Shown piece after piece: positions 22,725 through 31,784 of a stretch of 64,000 nucleotides of DNA (the stretch's first letter is position 1; each line of letters opens with the position of its first letter). The notes under the pieces are model-generated. The model did not search any database. It had not been told where the DNA came from and saw nothing but the letters and a program-made list of their open reading frames with translations. Source of the DNA: Methylobacterium nodulans ORS 2060 (GTDB taxonomy: Bacteria > Pseudomonadota > Alphaproteobacteria > Rhizobiales > Beijerinckiaceae); assembly GCF_000022085.1 (NCBI RefSeq), contig NC_011894.1, positions 4,269,001 to 4,333,000 of the forward strand. The letters run 5' to 3'. Both the position numbers and the translations under genes were made by a program.

Positions 22725-23818
22725 CGGCGTGGTCGCCCCAGCAGGATCAGGCCCTGCGCGCCGTCAAGGCGTGGCTCAAGAGCCCGGGCCGGGCGCCGTT
22801 CTACCTCGGCGGCTACGCCGGGACCGGCAAGACTACGCTCGCCCGGCACCTTGCCGAGGGCGTCAAAGGCGATGTGCTCTTCGCCGCCTTCACCGGCAAG
22901 GCTGCGCTCGTCCTGCGGGCAAAGGGCTGCACCGGCGCCAGCACGATCCACTCGCTGATCTACCGGCCGAAGCCGCGCCGCGACGGCAGCGTGATCTTCG
23001 TGCTGAACGAGGACAGCCCCGTCGCATCGGCCGCGCTCGTCATCGTCGACGAGTGCTCGATGGTCGGTCCTGAGCTTGGCCGAGACCTGATGAGCTTCGG
23101 CACCAAGGTGCTCGTGCTCGGCGACCCCGCGCAGCTGCCGCCCGTCGACGGCGCTGGCTATTTCACGGGCGGCGACCCCGATTTCATGCTCACCGAGGTG
23201 CATCGGCAGGCCGCGGACAACCCGATCATCGCGATGTCGATGCGCGTGCGCCAGGGCGGGCGGCTCGACGCCGGCGCCTACGGCGAGAGCCGCGTCATCC
23301 AGCGCGCGGCGCTCGGCCAGCGCGCCGTGCTCCGCGCGGACCAGATCCTGGTCGGTCGCAACCAGACCCGGCGCGGGCTGAACGCGAAGGTGCGACAGCT
23401 CTACGGCCGCGACCCGGCCGGCCCGGAGATCGGCGACCGGCTCGTTTGCCTGCGCAACAACAAGGACAAGGGCCTGCTCAACGGCGGGCTCTGGGAGGTC
23501 GCCGACGTCGCGCAGAACGACGGCGCCACCGTCGAACTTGAGGTCATGCCGGACCACGACCCGGACGCCGTGCCGGTCCCGGTGGAGGTACGCAGCGAGT
23601 TCTTCCACGGCCAGGAAGAGGCGCTGAGCCCGAAGCAGCGCAGAGGCTTCGACGAGTTCACGTACGGCTACGCGCTCACCGTGCACAAGGCGCAGGGCTC
23701 GCAGTGGAATCGCGTGGTGCTGTTCGACGAGAGCTGCGCCTTTCGCGAGACCGCGCAGCGCTGGCTCTACACCGGGCTCACGCGCGCGGCCGATGCCGTG
23801 ACGGTGGTGCTGTCATGA
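22721..23818 (+). CDS. RecD-like DNA helicase (SF1B)
   Basis: 365 residues. Walker A LGGYAGTGKTTLARHLA, motif Ia AFTGKAALVLRAKG, Walker B VIVDECSMVG, motif III LVLGDPAQLPPVDG, and the C-terminal UvrD_C_2 motif TYGYALTVHKAQGSQWNRVV with final TRA segment YTGLTRAADAV. A small stand-alone Dda/RecD-type helicase for phage replication or recombination. Overlaps the next gene by 4 bases. Confidence 0.92.
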   Translation: MTAWSPQQDQALRAVKAWLKSPGRAPFYLGGYAGTGKTTLARHLAEGVKGDVLFAAFTGKAALVLRAKGCTGASTIHSLIYRPKPRRDGSVIFVLNEDSPVASAALVIVDECSMVGPELGRDLMSFGTKVLVLGDPAQLPPVDGAGYFTGGDPDFMLTEVHRQAADNPIIAMSMRVRQGGRLDAGAYGESRVIQRAALGQRAVLRADQILVGRNQTRRGLNAKVRQLYGRDPAGPEIGDRLVCLRNNKDKGLLNGGLWEVADVAQNDGATVELEVMPDHDPDAVPVPVEVRSEFFHGQEEALSPKQRRGFDEFTYGYALTVHKAQGSQWNRVVLFDESCAFRETAQRWLYTGLTRAADAVTVVLS

Positions 23819-24384
23819 GGGCGCGGCCCGCCCTCGACCCGGAACGGGAGCAGGCCCGTGGGCTGCCGCTGGGGCGCGCCGACTTCGCGGCGTTCCGGCG
23901 CCGCGGCGTCGAGGGCCGGCATCTCGCCTGCGCTCGGCATGGCGTCGACCTGGTGCTGCGCGACCTCGTGGTGTTCGGGAAGCGACAGCGCTTCGGCTTC
24001 GCGCGGCACGACGGCGGCGAAGGGCCGGGCGCGGTCGAGGCCTACACGATCCCGGCCCGGGACGCCGGCGGAGCGCTGGTCGACGTCGTGGCCTGGGATC
24101 CCGCCGCAGGCCGCCTCGCGACGTGGCTCGGCGTGGTCGGCATGCTCGGCGAGGACAGCCTGTGGCGCCCGCTCGCGGACAAGGAGCCGCTCGTGGTGCA
24201 CCGCGACCCCGTCGGCTGGCTGGCGGCGGGCTGGCGCGGCGTGGTGGTGATCAACGACGCCCTTGCCCGGCCTGCGCTCCTGGGAGCCGGCACGCTGCTG
24301 ACGCAGGACATCGCCCACGGCGAGGCCGTGGAGGCGATGCTCAGGAAGGTCAGGATGCCCCGCATCCTGGTCGAGGCACCATGA
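23815..24384 (+). CDS. Hypothetical partner of the primase-type ATPase
   Basis: 189 residues, opening with RALD-type basic region and GLPLGRADFAAFRRRGVEGR; middle is beta-rich (VDVVAWDPAAGRLATWLGVV); end has VVVINDALARPALLGAGTLL. It overlaps both the helicase and the ATPase gene, and its content (NDA-type acidic site, late hydrophobic strands) could be a divergent toprim module, but that is a guess. Confidence 0.5.
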   Translation: MRARPALDPEREQARGLPLGRADFAAFRRRGVEGRHLACARHGVDLVLRDLVVFGKRQRFGFARHDGGEGPGAVEAYTIPARDAGGALVDVVAWDPAAGRLATWLGVVGMLGEDSLWRPLADKEPLVVHRDPVGWLAAGWRGVVVINDALARPALLGAGTLLTQDIAHGEAVEAMLRKVRMPRILVEAP

Positions 24385-26009
24385 TGACGGCGCCGATCGA
24401 CCTCGATCAGGCCCGCCGGGCTAAACGGCTTCGTGATGCCGGCGCCCAGGGTGCCGGCGGCGCGTCGGGATCGTCGGACCTTCTGCCGGTGATCAAGGTG
24501 GTGGCCTCCGAGCTGCCGCGGGTCGTCGACGAGGCCGAGGACGCCCTGATCGAGAGCGGGGCGGCGGTGTTCACCCGCGCCGGCGCGCTGGTGCGGCCGG
24601 TCGTGGAGCCGACCCCGACCGCCAACGGCGGCCTCGCCCTCGTCGCCAAGCTGAAGCCCCTGACCGCAGATTCCCTGGCCGACATCCTGGCCCAGGTCGC
24701 CAAGTTCCAGCGCTTCGACGGGCGCGCCCAGCGCTGGGTGAACATCGATCCGCCCGACAAGGCCGTGGCGATCCTGCTGTCGCGCGAGGGCCGGTGGCGG
24801 CTTCCGCCGATCTCCGGCATCACCACGATTCCGACCCTGCGGCCCGACGGCTCGCTGCTCGACGAGCCCGGATACGACCCCGCGACCCGGCTCTTCCTGA
24901 TGCCGGACGAGGCCGTGGTCATGCCGGCGATCCCGGAGCGGCCGAGTCGCGCCGAGGCGCAGGCCGCGCTCGCGCTTCTGCTGGAGCCCCTGCAGGAATT
25001 TCCGTTCGTCGGGCCCGTGGATCGCGCCGTGGCACTGTCCGGCATCCTGACCGCGATGCTGCGGCCCACGCTGCCCTCGGCGCCCTGTCACGGGATCCGG
25101 GCCTCCTCCGCGGGCACCGGCAAGTCGTATCTCGTCGATCTGATCGCCGCCATCGTCACGGGACGGCCCTGTGCCGTCATGGCGGTCGGGCGCACCGAGG
25201 AGGAGACCGAGAAGCGTCTCGGCGCGCTCCTTCTCAGCGGTACGCCCCTGATCTCGCTCGACAACGTCAACGGCGAACTCGGCGGTGACGCGCTCTGCCA
25301 AGTGACGGAACGGCCGGTGGTCAGGGTGCGCATCCTGGGCCGGTCCGAGGTGCCGGAGATCGAGTGCCGGGCGGCCGTGTTCGCGACGGGCAACAATCTG
25401 ACGCTCGTCGGCGACATGACGCGGCGGGCCGTGCTGTGCCGGCTCGACGCCGGCGTGGAGCGGCCGGAGCAGCGGGAGTTCGCGTCGAACCCGATGCAGG
25501 CCGTGATGGCCGACCGCGGCGCCTACGTGGCCGCCGCCCTCACCATCGCCCGGGCCTACCGCGCCGCCGGCGCGCCGCGGGTCTGCGGCCCGATCGGGTC
25601 CTACGGGGCGTGGTCGGACACGGTCCGCTCGGCGCTGGTGTGGCTCGGCGAGGCCGACCCGGTCGCGAGCATGGACATCGCGCGCGGCGAGGATCCCGAG
25701 CGCGCCGCGCTGTCGGAGCTCATCACGGCCTGGGGCGAGCACCTCATCGAGGGCGCCTACTACGCCACCGGCGACATCGCCGCGGCCGCGCAGGAGACCG
25801 GCACCGACGGGCAGCCGCTGCGGCCGTCCTTGCGCGAGGTGCTGATGCGCCAGGCCGGCAAGGGATCCGCGATCTCGACCCGCAGCCTCGGCCGCTGGCT
25901 CACGGGCGTCCGCGGCCGGGTCGTGGCCGGCATGCGCATCGAGATGGTCGCCGACGAGAAGCGGGGCAATCGCTACGCACTCTGCAAGGCGCCGGAGGAA
26001 GGGAGGTGA
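24381..26009 (+). CDS. Phage replication ATPase (D5/primase-helicase type)
   Basis: 542 residues. The ATPase core is about 225-420: Walker A IRASSAGTGKSYLVDLIAA, Walker B-like TPLISLDNVNGELGGD, and sensor 1 VFATGNNLTLVGDMTRR. The N-terminal part has a helical region and a PPISGITTIPTLRPDG beta segment common to this phage family. Likely replicative helicase/primase module. The coupled ATGA start at 24381 is secure. The GGGGTTT repeat array starts just after its end. Confidence 0.8.
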   Translation: MMTAPIDLDQARRAKRLRDAGAQGAGGASGSSDLLPVIKVVASELPRVVDEAEDALIESGAAVFTRAGALVRPVVEPTPTANGGLALVAKLKPLTADSLADILAQVAKFQRFDGRAQRWVNIDPPDKAVAILLSREGRWRLPPISGITTIPTLRPDGSLLDEPGYDPATRLFLMPDEAVVMPAIPERPSRAEAQAALALLLEPLQEFPFVGPVDRAVALSGILTAMLRPTLPSAPCHGIRASSAGTGKSYLVDLIAAIVTGRPCAVMAVGRTEEETEKRLGALLLSGTPLISLDNVNGELGGDALCQVTERPVVRVRILGRSEVPEIECRAAVFATGNNLTLVGDMTRRAVLCRLDAGVERPEQREFASNPMQAVMADRGAYVAAALTIARAYRAAGAPRVCGPIGSYGAWSDTVRSALVWLGEADPVASMDIARGEDPERAALSELITAWGEHLIEGAYYATGDIAAAAQETGTDGQPLRPSLREVLMRQAGKGSAISTRSLGRWLTGVRGRVVAGMRIEMVADEKRGNRYALCKAPEEGR

Positions 26010-26021
26010 GCACGCGCGAGT

Positions 26022-26302
26022 GGGGTTTCTCGTGGGGTTTGTGGGGTTTCGAAAAATGTAACCCCACCGGAAACCCCACGGAAAATCTGACGATGGGACA
26101 GGGGTTTATGGCTGATTTGGGGGTTTTCGGGGTTTTTTCGCCAATCTTCACGCGCGACCTTTCCTGCGCACGCGTAAGAATGAGAAAAAAACCCCAATAA
26201 CCCCCAAAGCACCTCTAAGTCTCTGACACATCAGCAGATTTTGGTGTGGGGTTTCTCGACAAAAAACCCCACCCTAACCCCCCAAAACCCCACCGAAACC
26301 CC
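26022..26302. repeat. GGGGTTT repeat array, candidate phage origin
   Basis: Twelve exact copies of GGGGTTT within 281 bp: plus-strand copies begin at 26022, 26034, 26043, 26101, 26120, 26129 and 26248; reverse copies (AAACCCC) begin at 26071, 26189, 26264, 26285 and 26296. Many extend to GTGGGGTTTC. The array is AT-rich between copies and lies directly downstream of the replication ATPase, where iteron-type origins often occur. A 64-codon frame (26006-26200) crosses it but looks like a by-product of the repeats. Confidence 0.75.
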
Positions 26303-26376
26303 AGGACCGGACCGGTGCGCCACCGCCGTTCCAGATGAAGAACAGTAGGTAGTTCAGAGACATAGAGGAGATCCTG

Positions 26377-26820
26377 ATGCCCGACATTGACACCCAGTCC
26401 CCCGGCCTCGCCGGCCTGGCTGCCCGCATCGTCGGCGCCTACGTCGCCCACAACGCCGTCCCTGCCGCGGAACTGCCCGGCCTGATTGCGAGCACCCACG
26501 CCGCGCTGCAAGACCTGGGTAAGGCGCCGGAGCCCGCGCCCGAACCGCTCGTCCCGCCTGTGCCGATCCGCAAGACCGTGACGCCGGACGCGATCATCTC
26601 GTTGGAGGTTGGCAAGCCCTACAAGACGCTCAAGCGGCACCTTGCTGGACGCGGACTGACGCCCGAGCAGTACCGAACCAAGTGGGGCCTGCCGCCGGAT
26701 TACCCGATGGTGGCCGCGAACTACGCCGCGCACCGGTCGGAACTCGCCAAGAGCTCGGGTCTCGGCCGTGGCTCCGCGCAGGCGCATCTTGGCGGCCGTT
26801 CGGGGGCGACGGCTCACTGA
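26377..26820 (+). CDS. MucR/Ros-family regulator lacking the zinc cysteines
   Basis: 147 residues. The C-terminal DNA-binding region is unmistakably MucR/Ros: [40 protein letters not shown]. In the classical Ros finger the preceding strand reads (V/I)CLECG; here it is ISLEVG, so both zinc cysteines are replaced. Zinc-free Ros homologs are known in Mesorhizobium. The N-terminus opens AGLAARIVGAYVAHNAVPA as in host MucR. A diverged fragment of a second copy lies at 47600-47765. Confidence 0.88.
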   Translation: MPDIDTQSPGLAGLAARIVGAYVAHNAVPAAELPGLIASTHAALQDLGKAPEPAPEPLVPPVPIRKTVTPDAIISLEVGKPYKTLKRHLAGRGLTPEQYRTKWGLPPDYPMVAANYAAHRSELAKSSGLGRGSAQAHLGGRSGATAH

Positions 26821-26899
26821 CCCCCAGCCGCCTATCGAGAGTTCAGCTAGCGGTGGGGCCTCTGCGCCACCGCAGCCCCACTCAGCAGGGAGAGACGTG

Positions 26900-28294
26900 A
26901 TGATCGACGGCAGCACCCTGATCGGCTGGGGCTTCAAGCCGGGCAAATGGTTCAAGGCGGGGATCGCCAAGGCAGCCGAGATGGAGACCGCCGGCGCCCG
27001 CCAGGACGAGATCATCGCGGCGCTCAAGACGATGAGCGAGGTGGACGATCAGTCCCTGCCGGAAGTCGGACCGGCGTCTCTTGCGCCCATTCGGCGCGAG
27101 AATCTGGAGGTCCTCGACCCGCCGATCACCATCTTCGGTGAGCACGACGAGAAGACCGTGCGTCAGATCGAGCGCTGCATGGGGCTGGGCAGCGCTGTGA
27201 AAGGCGTACTCTGTGCCGACGGCCATCTCGGCTACGGCCACCCGATCGGTGGTGTCGTCGCCTACGAGGACCACATCTCGATTTCGGGCGTGGGCTTCGA
27301 CATCGCCTGCGGGAACATGGCGGTCCGTCTCGATACCCGCTACGCCGACATCGCGGACCAGGCGCCCTCAATCCTTGCCGACATCGGCCGCACGATCAGC
27401 TTCGGCGTAGGGCAGAAAAACAACTTCAAGGTCGACCATCCCCTCTTCGAAAGCGACCTGTGGGACCACGCCATCGGTGCCAAGGAGATGAAGGGGAAAG
27501 CGCGGGCACAACTCGGCACGGTGGGCTCGGGCAACCACTATGTCGACCTGTTCGAGGACGAGGAGGGCTTCGTCTGGATCGGTGTGCATTTCGGTTCGCG
27601 CGGCCTCGGGCACACCATCACCACGAAGCACCTCGAACTCGTTGATGCCAAGGATGGGATGGAGGTGGCCCCAGCACTGGTACCGGTCGAGCACGAGATC
27701 GGGCAGAGCTACATCGCTGGGCTCGACCTCGCCGGCCAGTATGCCTATGCGGGCCGCGAGTGGGTGGTGGAGCGCGTGCGCCGGATCATTGGCGGCGCCA
27801 TCACCGATACTGTCCACAACCACCACAATTGGGCTTGGCGCGAGCGCCACAGCGGCCGGGACCTGTGGGTGGTGCGCAAGGGGGCGACCCCAGCATTCCC
27901 GGGCCAGCGCGGCTTCGTCGGCGGCTCGATGGGCGACAACGCCGTGATCTTGGAGGGGACCGAGAGCGAGAAGTCGCGCGAGAGCCTCTATTCGACCATC
28001 CACGGGGCGGGCCGGATCATGTCGCGCACCGAGGCGCGTGGGCGCTTCGTGCGTGACGAGCGCGGCAAGAAGATCCGCCAGCCCGGCCGGGTGCGTCACG
28101 ACGAGTGGCAGGCCTGGATCCGCGAGCGCGGGGTGCACCTGTGGGGCGGCGAGATCGACGAGGCGCCCCAGGCCTATCGGCGCCTGCCCGAGGTGCTGGC
28201 GCAGCACGAGGGCACGATCCGGATCCTGCACACCTTGCGCCCATTCGCCGTCGCCATGGCCGGCGAAGGCGAGTTCGACCCGTACAAGGACTGA
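26900..28294 (+). CDS. rtcB: RtcB-type RNA ligase
   Basis: 464 residues, from ATG 26900 (GTG 26897 also possible) behind AGGGAGA. RtcB seals RNA 2',3'-cyclic phosphate (or 3'-phosphate) and 5'-OH ends with Mn2+ and GTP. Visible motifs: GVGFDIACGN (metal Cys), GTVGSGNHYVDLF, HFGSRGLGH, VHNHHNWAW, and the guanylation segment STIHGAGRIMSR. All metal and guanylated-His positions appear intact. It sits in the phage rightward region after mucR, an unusual gene for a temperate siphophage. Confidence 0.93.
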   Translation: MIDGSTLIGWGFKPGKWFKAGIAKAAEMETAGARQDEIIAALKTMSEVDDQSLPEVGPASLAPIRRENLEVLDPPITIFGEHDEKTVRQIERCMGLGSAVKGVLCADGHLGYGHPIGGVVAYEDHISISGVGFDIACGNMAVRLDTRYADIADQAPSILADIGRTISFGVGQKNNFKVDHPLFESDLWDHAIGAKEMKGKARAQLGTVGSGNHYVDLFEDEEGFVWIGVHFGSRGLGHTITTKHLELVDAKDGMEVAPALVPVEHEIGQSYIAGLDLAGQYAYAGREWVVERVRRIIGGAITDTVHNHHNWAWRERHSGRDLWVVRKGATPAFPGQRGFVGGSMGDNAVILEGTESEKSRESLYSTIHGAGRIMSRTEARGRFVRDERGKKIRQPGRVRHDEWQAWIRERGVHLWGGEIDEAPQAYRRLPEVLAQHEGTIRILHTLRPFAVAMAGEGEFDPYKD

Positions 28295-28310
28295 GGAGCC
28301 CTAAGCGCGC

Positions 28311-28787
28311 GTGAGCCTGCAGGAGAGCCCCGGAGCGGCCGGCGGAGGCGGCGAGGAGGCGCCCGAGGTGGCAGAGCCTCCCGAGCGTGCTGATCCGCTG
28401 CCTGCGTGGACCGCCAAGGACATCGAGCGGTGGGTCATCATCCCGCTGCGGCTCCTGCGGGAATCCGCAATCGCCACCGGACCTGGCGCCGCGCTGCTTT
28501 CGGCTGACCTCGAGCGGCCCGGCGCCAGCTTCGATATTCTGGGGTTGGCCCGCACGGTGCTGACCGACAAGGACGAGCTCCTGGCGCTGAAGACTTACGC
28601 GCGGATCCGGGCGGCCGGCGGGGACGCGGAGGCCTCGATCGCGGAGTGGTGCCGTGAGAAGGGCTGGAACGAGCGCACCTTTCACCGACGGCGCGTGCGG
28701 GCTTGTGAGCGGCTCGCCGCGGCAAAGAACGCGGCGAGCCTGGCCGAACGCGAAAATCGGTTTGGGGTCAGGACTCAATCAGCTTGA
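28311..28787 (+). CDS. Hypothetical protein at the end of the early block
   Basis: 158 residues from GTG 28311. A disordered acidic N-terminus precedes WTAKDIERWVIIPLRLLRES; the C-terminal part AEWCREKGWNERTFHRRRVR looks like a DNA-binding helix-turn-helix (similar in pattern to sigma-factor-like DUF6362 proteins, not certain). Last gene that looks phage-like before the non-phage cargo. Confidence 0.5.
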   Translation: MSLQESPGAAGGGGEEAPEVAEPPERADPLPAWTAKDIERWVIIPLRLLRESAIATGPGAALLSADLERPGASFDILGLARTVLTDKDELLALKTYARIRAAGGDAEASIAEWCREKGWNERTFHRRRVRACERLAAAKNAASLAERENRFGVRTQSA

Positions 28788-29277
28788 CGGTGAGAGGCGG
28801 CTGTCAGTGACTCTCTGCCTGTCCTGCCCGCTGCTGCATGCCTCATCCTGCCGCCCGACAGCGTGGTCCTGGCTCAGGATGAGAGAACCGCGGCAGAGAA
28901 CAGCGGCCGCGACGAAGAGCTCGCCAGCGAGCCCCTGTTTGGCTTCACCGAAGGCTCCGACATGGGCGAGCCTGGCGAGAAGGAACCGGAGCTCCTGGCG
29001 CAATCGGCTGTCCGTGGTGATGCCCACGGGCAGGTGTCAGACGAGGACCGGTGGCCCCCTCCGGCTGACCGACCCCCGTCCCTTTGCGAGGAGTCTCGCT
29101 GGCGGCGCGGGGACGTGCGGGGGAGACACCCGCGCCGACCGATCGCGATGTTACTCCCGGCTCCTCGTCGCGCGCCAGTAGCTCGCCGGCCGACCAATCA
29201 GTTCCGATGGATCGCGCAGGAGGCCACCAGCGGCCGATCGTGCCTGTCGAGTCCCCGCCCCGGCACCGCCGGCCCCC
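28788..29277. other. No supported gene
   Basis: About 490 bases. Frames are open on both strands but none has a good start with ribosome site or recognisable content. Composition drifts; probably the right border of the early block. Confidence 0.4.
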
Positions 29278-29478
29278 TCAAACGCCGCCTGCGACTCTCC
29301 TGCGGCCCGGGGCGGGCGTCCAGGCGCATCGGATCGCGCGGGCGGACTTGCGCTCGGCGGTCACCTCGACGCGGAGCAACTCCTCCGACGACCGGCAGAG
29401 TTCAGCCGCCTGACGGTTCCACTCCGTGATCGTCTCTTCGACCTGCCGCAGCACCTCGGCGAGGTTGGGGTCCGTCAT
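29278..29478 (-). CDS. Possible small helical protein
   Basis: 66 residues; the N-terminal 40 (MTDPNLAEVLRQVEETITEW, then NRQAAELCRSSEELLRVEVT) form a plausible amphipathic helix, the C-terminus is arginine-rich. No ribosome site seen. Confidence 0.35.
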   Translation of the reverse strand: MTDPNLAEVLRQVEETITEWNRQAAELCRSSEELLRVEVTAERKSARAIRCAWTPAPGRRRVAGGV

Positions 29479-30021
29479 GACCGGTTGCCATCAATCGTTG
29501 GGGCAAGGCCCACGAGTCGATGTCCGGTTGCTCGTCTGGTTCCGCTGCGCCGGTTGACGGTCACCTCTGCCGCGTCCTCAACAAGCGATCGACAAGCTTG
29601 AGCACGGCGCGCCATAATGCTCCCGATAACGCGGATGAGCAGATAATAATCGCTTTTTTAAGGCGAGGTCAGGTTCTATAGAATAAATCTATAATCTAAG
29701 TGCTTATAAGACAGGCGATGGGATGATATTATTGCAGATTGCGAAGAAGAATGTGACTCCAGCGAGGAGAGCGGTTGGAACGGCCATCAGGGGCTGAAAA
29801 CAAGAAAAGCCCGCCATAGTAAACCGGGCAGGCGAAGGCAGCTCGTAGACAAGTGGCACTAGAAGTACACGCCTCAGGCGGCGAGGCAATCCTGCCGTTT
29901 GGACTAGGCCGGCGCGGTTTGCATGTTGCACAGCACCAGCTCATTCACCCAGCTCAGGGCACGCTGGACGTAAGCGCCCGTCGTCGCCGGAAATGCGCCC
30001 GCCCGCGTGAGGCCGGCCCCA

Positions 30022-30047
30022 TTCGCATCAGGGCGGCGTATGGAACC
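30022..30047. repeat. 26-bp direct repeat, copy 1
   Basis: TTCGCAT-C-AG-G-GCGGCGTATGGAACC; 24 of 26 bases match the copy at 31759-31784, in the same orientation. The two flank the ClC gene. Confidence 0.6.
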
Positions 30048-30057
30048 CAGCAAATGT

Positions 30058-30160
30058 GCCTTGAGAGCGCCTGGACGATGAGCGACGCCTCCAAGCGCCG
30101 GCCCTTGAAGTCGCTGCGGGCCTGGCGCCTCAGCTTGAGGGCGAGGGCATTCAGGATCAT
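30058..30160 (-). pseudogene. Fragment of an IS6-like transposase
   Basis: About 34 codons from ATG 30160 resemble the N-terminus of IS6/IS26-type transposases (LKLRRQARSDFKGRRLEA then SLIVQAL). The frame then diverges; no DDE residues are present. Identification is from pattern memory. Confidence 0.4.
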
Positions 30161-30312
30161 GGGCCGGCTCCGGGATGAGGCGGCAAGCTCTTTCGGTATG
30201 CCTAACGACTCGTGAACGTGGGCTCATCCGCGTTTGCGACAGGCCCAAGAATAGCGGATTAGGAGCCGCGCTACTCGCCCTCGCAGCCGAAAACGCCGGA
30301 CCGAATTGAGAG

Positions 30313-31650
30313 ATGCCGCGACGCTTCTATCACTCCCGCTCGATGGCGCACTTGCGCAGCGCATCGGTCGATGCCTTCGGGATCTGGCGCCGGCGCCTGC
30401 TCTTCCTCCTCAGCGGCATCTGCATCGGGCTCGCCGCCGTGCTGATGGCGAAGGCCGCGGATGCGGCACAGGCCGCCTTCAAGTCGATCCTGGCGGTCTC
30501 CCCCTTGATCGCGCTCGTCATGACCCCCGCCGGTTTCGGCCTCGGGGCACGGCTCGCCCGCACGGTCTTCCCGAACTCGCAAGGCTCCGGCATCCCGCAG
30601 GTGATCGCTGCGCGCCACACCAAGGACCCGCGGTTTCGCCACGCGCTGATCTCGCTGCGCGTCGCCTTCGGCAAGATCGTGGTGATGACGCTCGGCCTCC
30701 TCTGCGGGGCCGCTGCCGGGCGCGAGGGCCCGACCGTGCAGGTGGGGGCCGCCATCATGGCGGCGGCGGGTCACCTTTCGCCGAAGCGCTTGCCCGGCCT
30801 GATCCTGGCCGGCGGCGCGGCCGGGGTAGCGGCGGCCTTCAACACGCCGCTGGCCGGCATCGCCTTCGGCATCGAGGAACTGGGGCGGACCTACGAGGCG
30901 CGTACCACCAGCCTCATCGTGGCGGCGATCGTGGCGGCGGGCCTCACCTCCCTCTGGCTCGTCGGAAACTACACCTATTTCGGCACCACCGACGCGACGC
31001 TGGCGATCGGCACCGGCTGGGTCGTGGTGCCGCTGATCGGCGGGCTCGGCGGGCTCGGTGGGGGCCTGTTCAGCCGCATCGTGATCCTGTTCGGCCGCGG
31101 CTTGCCGGGCCGGGCGGGCGCGCTGATCGCGCGGCGGCCGGTCGCCTTCGCGATGCTGTGCGGGCTCGGCGTCGCCCTGTGCGGCCTCGCCTCCGGCAGC
31201 GCGGTCTATGGCACCGGCTACGAGGAGGCCCGCGCCATCCTACACGGGGACGCGCCCGCGCGCGCTGACTTTGCGCCGCTCAAGTTCGCCGCCACCGTGC
31301 TGACCTCGATCAGCGGCATCCCGGGCGGGCTGTTCGCGCCCTCGCTGGCGGTCGGGGCCGGGCTCGGGGCCGAGTTCCACGGGCTGTTCCCCGGCATCTC
31401 GATCGGGGCGCTCGTGCTGATCGGCATGGTCTCCTACCTCACCGGCGTGCTGCAGGCGCCGGTCACCTCCTTCGTCATCGTCACCGAGATGACCCAGGAC
31501 CACGCCATGATGATCCCGCTGATGATCGCTGCGCTCATCGCCGACGCGGCCTCGAAGCTCGTCTGCCGGGGCGGGCTCTACCACGCGCTCGCCGACATCA
31601 TTCTGGCGCGCGCCGATCCCGCGGCCCCGCCGGTGAAGCCGGCTGCCTGA
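30313..31650 (+). CDS. ClC-family chloride channel/transporter
   Basis: 445 residues, polytopic membrane protein. The three chloride-selectivity segments are present: NSQGSGIPQV (GSGIP), AAGREGPTVQVG (GREGP) and SGIPGGLFAPSLAVGAGLG (GxFxP). The gating Glu is the E of GREGP, as in exchangers. No C-terminal CBS domains. It stands alone between two near-identical 26-bp repeats and has no phage-like neighbours. Confidence 0.93.
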   Translation: MPRRFYHSRSMAHLRSASVDAFGIWRRRLLFLLSGICIGLAAVLMAKAADAAQAAFKSILAVSPLIALVMTPAGFGLGARLARTVFPNSQGSGIPQVIAARHTKDPRFRHALISLRVAFGKIVVMTLGLLCGAAAGREGPTVQVGAAIMAAAGHLSPKRLPGLILAGGAAGVAAAFNTPLAGIAFGIEELGRTYEARTTSLIVAAIVAAGLTSLWLVGNYTYFGTTDATLAIGTGWVVVPLIGGLGGLGGGLFSRIVILFGRGLPGRAGALIARRPVAFAMLCGLGVALCGLASGSAVYGTGYEEARAILHGDAPARADFAPLKFAATVLTSISGIPGGLFAPSLAVGAGLGAEFHGLFPGISIGALVLIGMVSYLTGVLQAPVTSFVIVTEMTQDHAMMIPLMIAALIADAASKLVCRGGLYHALADIILARADPAAPPVKPAA

Positions 31651-31758
31651 GCAGAAGAAACTGCTTAGACACCCGGATCGCGTGCCGCAGGCTGCAGAAG
31701 GATGCGTTCCAATAGGGCTTGCGCACTGGAACCGCGGAGCTGGAACTGAGCCGTGTCG

Positions 31759-31784
31759 TTCGCATAAGCGCGGCGTATGGAACC
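31759..31784. repeat. 26-bp direct repeat, copy 2
   Basis: TTCGCAT-A-AG-C-GCGGCGTATGGAACC, same orientation as the copy at 30022-30047, 1737 bp away. Confidence 0.6.

Larger units (their letters stand above)
29479..30312. other. AT-shifted spacer with an IS fragment
   Basis: No complete gene. 29630-29780 is clearly AT-rich. On the minus strand from 30160, ILNALALKLRRQARSDFKGR followed by RLEASLIVQAL resembles the N-terminus of IS6-family transposases and then breaks off near 30058; see the separate entry. The first copy of a 26-bp direct repeat is at 30022-30047. Confidence 0.4.

Noticed and set aside
24042..25742. 566-codon minus-strand frame
   Set aside because: Antisense of the replication ATPase, whose Walker motifs are on the plus strand; no motif in the minus frame.
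26006..26200. 64-codon frame coupled to the ATPase stop
   Set aside because: Its peptide is largely the translation of the GGGGTTT repeats (WGF, NPT runs), so I treat the segment as a repeat array.
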